Shown here: positions 1-17,840 of the stretch, piece by piece
How positions within the stretch are numbered: position 1 is the stretch's first letter
Layout: each line of letters begins with the position of its first letter
NCBI GenBank assembly: GCA_002104895.1
Contig: MCFG01000484.1
Span: 1 to 25,000, forward strand
Origin: Anaeromyces robustus
Lineage: Eukaryota > Neocallimastigomycota > Neocallimastigomycetes > Neocallimastigales > Neocallimastigaceae
Direction: 5' to 3'
DNA length: 25,000 bases
Position numbers and translations under genes: made by a program
Notes under the pieces: generated by a model
What the model was told of the DNA's origin: nothing
What the model saw: only the letters and a program-made list of their open reading frames with translations
The model's database searches: none

Positions 1-43
1 TTTTATTACCATAATAAAGTATTATTAAAATAAATTTTTTTTA

Positions 44-6770
<6,727 letters not shown>

Positions 6771-6916
6771 TAATACAAAAAAAAATTTTTTTTAAATATT
6801 TTTCTTATATTCTTATTATATAATTTTTTTTTTTAATATTCTTATTTATATATATAATACTTTATATATATATATTTATTGTATATAATATAAATTAATA
6901 ATTTTGTTTTATATTA

Positions 6917-6951
<35 letters not shown>

Positions 6952-8470
6952 TATTATTACTATAATTGTTATTATTTATTAATCATTTTTTAAGAATTGA
7001 TTATAATCAACGTTTTTTTTATTGATAATAATCAATTTAACAATGATATAATGGTATCTTTTTTTTTATTTATATATTATAATATTTTTAGTTTTTTATT
7101 ATAATTCTTTTTTACTTTATATTTTCGAGTTAATTTTATATAAGCAATTTTGAAATATAAATCTATTATTTTTTAATTTTTTCGTATGACTATTTTTCAT
7201 TATATTTTTATTTTATTTAAATTGATTTTATTTTATTATTTAATTAAATTTAAATAAAATATAAATTTTTTTTATTTTTTTTTTTTTTCAAAATACAATG
7301 AAATATATAGTTCTAACCCCATAAATTAATAAATATATTATAACAAAAAAAATTAATTTGTTTCATTTTAAAACTTTAATAATATAAATATTATTTATAT
7401 GATTTATTTGTATAATTATCTATTGTTATAAAGTACATGAATATTTTATAAAATTTTGATAATATTAAACCTTCTTAATAGTAACATTATAACTAATATA
7501 TATTTTTTGCTTTAAGTTTGATTTTACTTTAATAATTATTGGGTTTTATGATTGATATAAATAATATTAACATCTTGTAATTATTTTTTTTTTTTGTAAA
7601 TATACTATTAGTAATTATTATTATCTCAGGTTATCAATTAAAATAAAATAGTAACATATATATTAATTAATTATATAATTATTATATATTATTATCTTTT
7701 TTAAAAAAACAATTTCTTTTTAGTTATATTCATTTAAAAATATAATATTTTTACATAAAATATAAATCATAGATTAATATCATAATCATATATTAATATT
7801 TTTAATAATCTTATTGACTTTTAAAATTATGTTTTAATAATATATTTCACCCAACAATATAAAATTAATGATTATTATGTATTTATTGTTTCATATGTAT
7901 AATTAAAAATAAAATATCATATAAAAAATTAATTTATGTACTATGTATTTAATGGAACAGTCTCTTTAAAAATAGGAATTTTAAATGAGATCAACAATTT
8001 TGAAATATAAATGTATTATAACATTATAAAAATATAATTAAATAAAATATTAGTAACAACCTAAAAATATATTTATTCAAAATAATTAATACGTAATTTA
8101 ATTAAAATTATAAATTTTAATTAAAAAATAAAAGAAAATATTATATATATTATATATTATTATTATATATAAAAAATTTTGTAAAAAACTTTATATAGTG
8201 TTTTTATTAAGATTTTTTTCTCTTTTACATTTTATATTTATTCTTATATATATTACAAATTAATAATTAAAAATATTCTGTATAATTTTAATTTTTTAAT
8301 TTTTTTTAAAAAAATATGGATATTAATTTTTCCTTTTTTTATTATTAAAGTATTTAAATTTTTCAGTTATAAAATAATTATTTAATAAGTTTAAAATTAA
8401 TAAATTTTTAAACTTATCTTTTAAATTATTAAATGTGAAATAATATTTTATTAAAATAATAATAATAATA
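6771..8470. other. 3' flank of the ankyrin-repeat gene and intergenic A/T DNA
   Basis: No gene is seen. The region starts with A and T runs that presumably hold the 3' UTR and poly(A) site, which cannot be placed by eye. It contains an imperfect ATT run near 6917-6960. An 18-base sequence at 7145-7162 recurs at 7995-8012. One AAACTTTAA site lies at 7371-7379. Confidence 0.7.
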
Positions 8471-8472
8471 AT

Positions 8473-8507
<35 letters not shown>

Positions 8508-8582
8508 TTTTTTTATTTATGTATTTATTTATTTATTTATTTATTTATTTATTTTATTTATTTATTTATTTATTTATTTATT

Positions 8583-8613
<31 letters not shown>

Positions 8614-8615
8614 TT

Positions 8616-8646
<31 letters not shown>

Positions 8647-8648
8647 TT
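8471..8648 (+). repeat. Interrupted (ATTT)n array with 5-base steps
   Basis: An ATTT array of about 178 bases, T-rich on the + strand. It is broken by one G-containing step near 8521 and by ATTTT (5-base) steps at 8551, 8580 and 8613, spaced 29 and 33 bases apart. It sits in the intergenic region. Confidence 0.93.
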
Positions 8649-9527
8649 AAATATATATAATTGTTATAAATTTTAATATATTTTATTCATTTTTTATTTA
8701 TCATTTATTTATTACACTTTTTCAATCTCAAATATGCATTTGTTTATATATATATTAATGAAATAATATATTAATATAAAAATTTTGTCATAATCATATT
8801 ATTAAAAAAAATGGTAATAAAATCCTAAAACTAATTCTTTGAATTTCAAAAATAATATATTATATAATATTATAAAAAGTATAATTAGGTTTTACTTATT
8901 TATTGAATTTAATAGTTTGATATAATCCATAATTCAATTGTTCTTAATTTCTTTTTTTTTTTTTTTTTTTTTTACTTTAAATGAAATATATAAAAAAAAA
9001 AAAAACAATTCAGAATTTTTTATTGGTAAATTAATTAAAGTTTTAACATTTTGGTTAAACTGGTATTGATATAAAAAAATGGAGATTAATTTTTTTTTTT
9101 TTTTAACAAAATAAAAATTTTATACACTATTAAAAAAAATTAAATAAATTTAAATAAATAAAAGCATTATAAAATAAAAAACTATATTTGATATTATATA
9201 TAATATTTATTTTAAAAAAAAAAATGATGTTTAAAAGAAAAAATACTACTGTTAATATAATTTTCTGAATTAGTATTATAGATAAAAATTTTTGGTATAA
9301 AAAAATATATAGGGTTAAATTTGATTATTTTAAACTAATCTTTTAACAATAAATATTCAATCATAATAATTTAAAATTAATAACTATATAGTTTAATGTT
9401 TATTAAAAAACATATATATGTATTTTTTTGTATTTTTTATATAATTTTTCAAATTCTTGTGTATTATGTATATTATCTGTATAATTGATATAAAATATTA
9501 CAATAATTATAAATTATTTTATAATAC

Positions 9528-9560
<33 letters not shown>
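9528..9560. repeat. (AAT)11 microsatellite
   Basis: Eleven AAT units in intergenic DNA; uninterrupted. Confidence 0.92.
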
Positions 9561-10325
9561 CAAATAAATGTTATTTTTTATTAAGAGTAATTATTTTTAA
9601 AAATAAATAGTTGACTAATTGAAAATATGTTTTATATATAAAATATAATTCCATAATATTAATATTAAAAAAAATATTAAATATATATGAGAATAATTAC
9701 ATTATTAAAATTTATTAACAATCATTTATAAGTTAAATAATTTACCAATTCATAATATATTAATATCATTATAATATTAATAATTTATATCAAATATGTA
9801 ACAATATAAACTGATAATTATTATAACAAAATATACATTACTATTGAATTTAATCAATAATAACCATAAAATAACCATTATGGTTTTTTTATTCTTTATT
9901 ATCTATTCGACTAAACAAGAATAATATTGATTTTTTAAATTTAATTTAAATACTATAATTACATAAAAAATTAAAAGTATAATGATAAAATACATCTTAG
10001 AAATTTTAAAATATCAAAAAAATATTTATTTAATTTATCACTTAATTTAAATGTGTATTTCATTTTTTTATAATTTCAATTGAAGATATTAATCATTTTT
10101 TGTAATATATTATTATTTATCCTTCTTGATAATTCTGTCGGGGTTTTGAAGAAGTAATTATTTTCTTACTATTTATTATTCGAAATTTTTATTTTTGTTG
10201 GTTTTGATTTAGTGTATCATTTAAATTTTGAAGTGTAATATCATAAAAATTTTTGATTTGCTCTATTATAAGAATTTTGATAATTCATATTTGTTTTGAA
10301 TTAATTTTTAATAAGTTGTCCATTA

Positions 10326-10357
10326 AAAAAATAGGGTAAGACATAACCCTATTTTTT
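10326..10357. other. 12-bp perfect hairpin with 8-base loop
   Basis: The left arm AAAAAATAGGGT (10326-10337) and the right arm ACCCTATTTTTT (10346-10357) are exact reverse complements around the loop AAGACATA. It carries GGG/CCC in otherwise almost G/C-free DNA. It resembles a stem with a U-run but has no gene in front of it; function unknown. Confidence 0.85.
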
Positions 10358-10421
10358 GGTTTTAGGTTATATATGTAGTAGTATAATTAATATTACATAT
10401 TAATTATTGATATTTTTAATA

Positions 10422-10459
10422 ATTATAATAATTATAATAATTATAATAATTATAATAAT

Positions 10460-10491
<32 letters not shown>
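10422..10491. repeat. (ATTATAATA)5 running into an AAT array
   Basis: Five exact copies of a 9-base unit at 10422-10466 continue into AAT repeats to about 10491. The 9-mer looks like a diverged triplet of AAT-type units. Confidence 0.9.
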
Positions 10492-10495
<4 letters not shown>

Positions 10496-13400
10496 GAATA
10501 TTTTTGTATATTTGTATTTATTATAATTATATATATAATATAATATAAAATAATATAATATAGATTTAACGAAAAACCTTATGTTTTTTTAATTTGTTTA
10601 TTAGTTATATATTAATATATTATACTGGCATTATTACTAATAATTTTGAAGTAAATTAAATTTTATGTCTTCAATTGTTTTTGCATACTTCATTTTAATA
10701 CAAATTGTATTTAAATTAAAGGTGCTATATTTTTATATATTATATATATTTTGTCTTTTAAATAAATAATAATGATAAAAAGAAAATATATTTTTTAATA
10801 GGTTGTATTATTATTAAAACTTAATATAATAATTAATATTTAAAAATTAAAAATAAAAAAAAAAAAAAAAAAAAACGATTGATAATTTTTAATAGTAACC
10901 AAATATCTAAAAAAATAATAGATAATATCATTTATTTAAATTATTTATGTTTTTTCCCCAATTATTTTAATACATAATAAATACCTAACTTTTATTAATT
11001 TAAAAATTCATGTATTAGAAAATTAAAATATAAAATTTATATAATAAATGCTTAAAAAATATTTTAAAATATTTTGTATTTATTTTAATAAATACTATTA
11101 TTAATAATAATGTTTATATTATCAATAGAAATATCAGTAAAATCATCATTAATTATAAACAAAAATTATAAATCTTTAATATAGTTTTTAAACTCAACAA
11201 CTTAATTTTTTTGTATACATAATATATATTCTTAAATATTAAATAATCAAATAATATAAAAAATGGTATATAATAATAGTAATTTGCATTATATATATAA
11301 CAACAATAATGATAATATATAATTAATTAATAATAATATTAAATAATTAATAATAATTAATGCTGAGATTTAATAAAAAAACTAAATTAAAAGAAATAAT
11401 ATGTTTAATTGATATATTTAAAAAGAAACATTTAAAATTTTTTTCTTTAATAATTCCATAAAAATGAATAATAGAGCAAATGTATCAATTCTTTTTATCA
11501 TAATATTTTAAATATAGTAAAAATATAAAAAACTAAATCCCTAATTCATACTTTGCAAATTTCCTATTTTATATCTTATTTTATTTTAAAATCATTAAAA
11601 TTTTAAGTCTTAAAAAATTAGAGACATTTTTATAAAATTATTTTTAAAAACTTTTTAAATTTATTAAACCTATTAATGTTAATTTATAAACTTTTATATT
11701 TATTTATTTATTTATTTATTTGTTAATAATAAATGCATAGAAGTTTTATGTATCAATTTTATGTTTTTATTTAATAATTTCATAGTTTTTAAATAAGTTA
11801 CAGTAAAATAAACTTTTTATTTTAATATAAATATATATTAAATTTTTAATTGTCATTTTCATAATAAAATTATATTAATTCAGGAAATATCGAAAATTGT
11901 AGAATTCTTATTCTATAGTTTAATTCTTGAATAGAAAATATTATATAATTAAAATTTAATAATTTTAAAGTAAAAAATAAAGTTATATAATAATATTAAA
12001 ATCTTAAAAATTTTAATAACTTATATAATTTCATAAATTTATTATTTATTATTAATATATATGTAAAAACCAATTATAATAATTAAAACCTTTATGTAAT
12101 AATTTTTTATTGATGGAAATATACATTAATGTTATTAAAAAATTATTATTTAGAATACCAATTTGTTTAAAGGATAATGAAATGTTTTAATTAAAATATA
12201 CATTTAAAAATAATTATTAAGATTACAATAATTATTATTATTATAGTATTGAGAGAGGTAATCTTTTAATTAACCTATTAAGAATAATAAAATAAAAAGA
12301 TTTAATGTATAAAAACTTTAAAATTAATTTAACAAATATGTAAGTTTTGAATTTTATAAATAAATATTATATAAATTTAAATGTTAATAGTAAGTAATCA
12401 TTTAACAAATTATTATTTTTTTTTATCATATTATTATATATAATAAATCGATTAAACTTTTTAATTCTATCTATAACATTTTATTACATGTAAATAGATT
12501 TATATTTATTCAACTTAAAATTTTAATATTGTTTAATTATATTTATTAAATTATTTTTTATATATTATTTTTGAAATTACAGCAATAAATTATTTATTCA
12601 TTTTTATTTACAATTAGTTTTGTATAGAATATATATAATTATAATTATATGGAACCTATGTATTGCATTTTTTAATAAAATAAAAATCGATAAAAATTAT
12701 ATGGAATATTTTTATTAATATAATTGTTTAATACTATTACAGAATTAAAATTACTGATTTGCTTTAATTAGTTTTTTTAATATAAAATTTTATTGAGTAA
12801 AATAAAAAAGATGAAGTGTAATTTATTTACTAAAATTTTTTGACTTTAGTAACTTTTCTTAGTAAAACCAAGTTTTTGTCAATATTCACTTTTTATTGAA
12901 TTTTTTATATTATATTATATTATATAAAAAAAGAATATATTTCTAATCTTAGAGATTATTTATAATTAATAAAAATATTAAAAAATATAAAGTAAATAAA
13001 AAATTATAAGAATATCCATTTTTTAAAGTTTTTGTATAATAAAATTTAAAATATTTTTCAGTAAATGTTTCAATAGTTTATTACAAAATTATTATTACTA
13101 TTTTAAGTTTTTGAATTAATATATAAAATAAAAAAATAAAATAAATAATATTTATAAATTTTATATTATATAAAAAGTATTAAGTAAAAAATATTTATTT
13201 TATTTGATTCAATATTCAAAGTATTAATAATATTATTATAAATGAAATAGAAAATTTTAAAGTAAAAAGTATTAAAATTATAATAATTTTATATTTTTTA
13301 AATATATTATTTATTGTTATTAATTATAATTAATATTTAAAATAATAAATTTTATTATGTTATAACCATTATAATTTATATATTTTAATATATATTAAAT

Positions 13401-14213
13401 AATATTATTAATAAATTTTATCAATATAAATGTTCAATTGTTTTTTAAATTTATACATATTAGTTTATAAAGTAACTTTTAATGTAAAATTATATTAACA
13501 AAATATTTAAAACTTTTAATAATTTTTTAAAGTTTATTTTTTTAATTAAAAAATAAATATAAATTTTTTATTTTTTGTTATTTTTTTTTTAAATGCTTAT
13601 GTAACTGTAATTATAAATGTAAAATTATAATTTATAATAATTAAATAAAAGATATATAATAAAGTAAAATGAAATAAAAATAAAAAAGTTAATAAATAGT
13701 AATATAATTATATATATTTTTTAAAATAATTTACAGCGATGATTTTTTAATTACTCTGATTAAATGTCACATTTTTATACTTATTAGACCAACTATTAGA
13801 TTATTTAATACTGAATGAATTTCATTATAGTCTTAATAAATTAATATCTATCTGTACTTAAAAAAGGTAATAATTTATGTAATGTTGATAAAACATATAA
13901 ATATTGTATAATACATATATATTTTATTTACCAATAATTTATATATAATCTTTAGTTCAATATTATTTTGATATTACTTATTTTCATTTTAATAAGATTT
14001 GTATTGAACTTCTTAATAAAATAATATATTTAATAATACATAAAATAGAAAAAAATAATTAAAACTTCTATGTATTTCATGTTAATTAAATTTATATTAT
14101 GAAGTTTTAATTTTTATTAATAATTTATGTATACTATATATATATATTTTTTAATTGAATCCATTAATATAATTTATTTGAAATAATTGAATATATAATT
14201 TTTAAATATTTCA

Positions 14214-14214
14214 T

Positions 14215-14249
<35 letters not shown>
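14214..14249. other. T21A15 homopolymer junction
   Basis: 21 T are followed directly by 15 A, a perfect 15-bp inverted repeat with no spacer. Such tracts are stiff, disfavour nucleosomes and can fold back. No gene is adjacent. Confidence 0.9.
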
Positions 14250-14334
14250 CAATTTAAATATTAATTATTTTAAAAATAATTAATAATTCTGTTTAATAAT
14301 AATTAAAAAATTATTGAAAAATTTAATAAATAAG

Positions 14335-14487
<153 letters not shown>

Positions 14488-15462
14488 CAAAAAATTAATT
14501 AATAAAAATTATTAAATTTTAAATTATAATTATACAGATTAATTACTTATTAAATTGTTAAATATTTTTTTATTTTATTTTTTAATTGTTTCATTACTTT
14601 TCATTCATTTCATATTTTATTTAATCTTTTTTTTTTTATTTTATCATAGCTTTTTTCCTTTTATTTATATTATTTTATTTATTTATTTTTTTTATATTTA
14701 ACTATATTTTATTTTATTATGAAATTAACTTTATATTATAGTCATTATTATTGATATTATATTAAAATTATATGAAATAATAAAAATTCAGTAAAAAATA
14801 TTTTTTTATATTAACGAGTTTAAAAGTTATTTTTATTTTTTTAAAGTTACATATATATAAGGTATTTCTACTATTTTTTTTTTATTTTTTATTTTTTATA
14901 AAGTTTTAAAAATATAATTTTTTTTTAAATTATAATATCTTCATGAAATAAACATAATTTATAATATAAAATATCGAAATTTTTAAACGAACTATTAATT
15001 TACATATATCATACCAATAATATTATCATTTTTGTTTTTGTATATATAAAATTTTTAACAAAAATAAAATATAACATAATAAAACAATATAAAATAATAT
15101 AAAAGTACAATACAACAACTTATAAATATTGAAAAATAACATATTATAAAGCTATATAATTAGAACAACTAAATTACATTGAAAATTATACAAAAATATA
15201 TATTAATTTGAGAGATAAAAAGGTTTATAATTTATTATTATAAAATTCTTTTTTAAATATATATATTGAATAGTAATGGTTTTTGAATTTGTGAAAGACG
15301 ATATTCTGTTTAATTTTTATTTAGTTATTATATAATGATAGTTCTAAATTTCATTTTAAATACAAGATAGTATAATTTATTTAATAATAATGATAATAAA
15401 AATAAAAATAAAAATAAAAATAATAGTAATAATATGGAAATAATAACAATATGGAAATGATG

Positions 15463-15531
<69 letters not shown>

Positions 15532-15908
15532 GTAATAATAATAATAATAATATATAATAATAATAATATATAATAATAATAATATATAATAATAAAATAA
15601 TGATGATAATTATAATTATAATTATAATAATAATAATAATAATAATTTATTAATATTAATATTAATATAAAAACTAATTATTTATTAACATAACGAATAA
15701 TGTATATAATTTGATATAGATAGAAATATAAATATATTTAAATATTTTTTGCTTTTGCTATAATTTGAAAGTTATATTATTTTTATAAGGTAAATATATT
15801 TAATATTATTAAATAAATATTTCAATTTTTTTTAAAAAAGGATAAAAAACTAGTTAAATTGATATATTATAATATTTGCTAATACATAAATGAATAATGA
15901 ATAGAGAA
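14488..15908. other. Gene-free A/T intergenic region with AAT arrays
   Basis: No gene seen. It holds T-rich stretches to about 14920, then A-rich DNA, a TAA array at 15463-15529, and three copies of a 16-base TATATAATAATAATAA-type unit starting at 15551, 15567 and 15583. Confidence 0.75.
15463..15529. repeat. (ATA)22 microsatellite
   Basis: About 22 uninterrupted AT-rich triplets. They are followed by a 16-base-period block with TATATA at 15551, 15567 and 15583. Confidence 0.93.
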
Positions 15909-15945
15909 AAATAAATAAAATAAATAAAATAAATAAATAAAAAAA

Positions 15946-15996
<51 letters not shown>

Positions 15997-16130
15997 ATGA
16001 ATGAATAATTTAATAAATGGAGAAATAAATGAGTAAATGAATGAATAATTTGATAAATGAATAAATAAATAGATGAAAGAATAATTGAATAAATAAAAGA
16101 TAATAACAATAATATAATTATAATAATCAA

Positions 16131-16201
<71 letters not shown>
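15909..16201 (-). repeat. Compound AAAT arrays with a 40-bp duplicated core
   Basis: An imperfect AAAT array (to about 15998) is followed by two 40-base direct repeats at 15995-16034 and 16035-16074 (34 of 40 identical by my count), then a clean TAAA array at 16131-16200. The 83-codon reading frame that runs backwards over this block is only the repeat translated. Confidence 0.9.
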
Positions 16202-16213
<12 letters not shown>

Positions 16214-17418
16214 TAATAATAAAGAGAATAAATATTAATTATAATTAATAATAATAATAAATAGAAGTAAGAAAAGAAATAGATAATAAAACAAATATAG
16301 TATTAATAATTGTATAATTATAAATATATTTAATAAATTAGAATAAATAGAATAATATATAAAAATAAATGAGAAAGAAATATTTCATATATTAATAATA
16401 CATAAATTGGTTTTTACTTTTTACTGAAAAAGTTAAATTAGTATATTAATATATAGCTTAATTTAGATATTTCAAATATATTATTAATTATTAATAAATA
16501 TATTAAAATATATTAATATTGAAATTTTAACATAAACTGTAATATACATGAATAAGTATATTATATATAATAATTTTTAATGAATAGAAAAATAATTTCG
16601 ATAATAATTTAAATTTAAATATATCATAATATATTGAAAGAATATTCAATAAATTAATTTACAAATATATAATGTATTAAATAGGTTACAAATACATAAT
16701 AAATACAAATATATAATTAAAGTATAATCTAATATATTAAACTTAAAAATTTTTTTCTATTTATTTTTTATTTGTTTAAAATCTTTTATTTATTTATTTG
16801 CAATATATACAAATATAGTTATATATACTACAATACATTATAATATATTATAAAAATAAATATAATTAAAATTAAAGTGTAATAAAATAGTTAAATTTTA
16901 TTTTAAAAAATTTTTTTTTTCTTATAATTTTTTTAACACAAATAATTTTAAGATATAGTATTTAATAACTTATTATAATAACTTTAAAAAGAAGATAAAA
17001 AAAAGTTTTATATAACATATATTATATAATAATAATACTTTTATTAAAATAGTATAATATATTAATAGATATAGAAAGAAATAATGAAACCTTTACATAA
17101 GGAAATATAAAACATTATATGTATAGTAAACAATGTATTAGTTCATTAAATATATTACATTAGTTAAAACATATAAGTTAATTATAATTAGACACAATCA
17201 CAATTCATTTATCATTAAACATTAACATAACTATAATAAACCAATAATATATCACATATTTGTTTTATAATTTTATTATATTTTTATATAAAATATATTT
17301 GTAATTAAAGCAATACATATTATTTATTAAATTCATTTGTATTTAGTGAAACTTGTAAATTATTTAAAGCATAATATTTATCTTATATATTCAAAAATAT
17401 ATTAATTATTTTTTTTTT
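16202..17418. other. Gene-free A/T intergenic region before the WOPR gene
   Basis: I see no gene, RNA or clear repeat here apart from a short AAT run at 16202-16222 and short ATTT/AAAT fragments. Confidence 0.7.
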
Positions 17419-17487
17419 GACGCGACATCTTTTTATATTTAATAAAGCAAGTTTACTATAAGACTTAAAAACAGATTGTAACTTGCT
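17419..17487. promoter_or_regulatory. Candidate upstream regulatory block of the WOPR gene
   Basis: GACGCGAC at 17419-17426 is one of very few CpG-dense words in the non-coding DNA. It contains the ACGCG core known from MBF-type cell-cycle boxes in yeasts. Just downstream an 8-bp inverted repeat (AGCAAGTT at 17446-17453, AACTTGCT at 17480-17487) is separated by 26 bases. The block lies about 350-420 bases before the ATG at 17841. A regulatory role is inferred from composition and position only; no start site can be placed. Confidence 0.4.
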
Positions 17488-17840
17488 AAATTAATATTAT
17501 AAAAATTATATACTGCCAATACTTATACGTATTATTCATTCATAATATATCATAAAAGGCAAAATCCACACTTATATAATATATATATCTAAATTGTAAG
17601 TTTATTAAAGTTCAAATATATAATTAAAATACGTGTTTATTGAAAAATTATATATGAGATTAAGGTTCAATAATAAATATAATGATAATTTATATCAATT
17701 AATAAGTTAAAAGTTTTAGATCAAATTATACATTTTAAGATTTTTATAATAAATTTTAATTATAAAAATTAACATTTTAAAAGATTTCAATATATTAATT
17801 TATATTATTATTTTATTTTATAAATAAAATAGTAATAATA

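Larger units (their letters stand above)
8649..14334. other. Gene-free A/T intergenic region
   Basis: No coding signal, tRNA or rRNA is seen. A structural RNA gene would stand out by its GC content here. Notable items are a pure T run near 8950-8973, (AAT)11 at 9528-9560, a 9-bp repeat at 10422-10466, a GC-bearing hairpin at 10326-10357 in a slightly less A/T-pure segment (about 10100-10380), a short ATTT run near 11698-11720, and four of the exact TTAAAGTTT-type sites. Confidence 0.75.

Noticed and set aside
10326-10357. Hairpin plus T-run as a bacterial-type terminator
   Set aside because: The window is from a eukaryote with spliced genes, and no gene lies in front of the hairpin.
15879-16130. 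Minus-strand reading frame of 83 codons with LFIY repeats
   Set aside because: It is the AAAT array read backwards, with no coding features.
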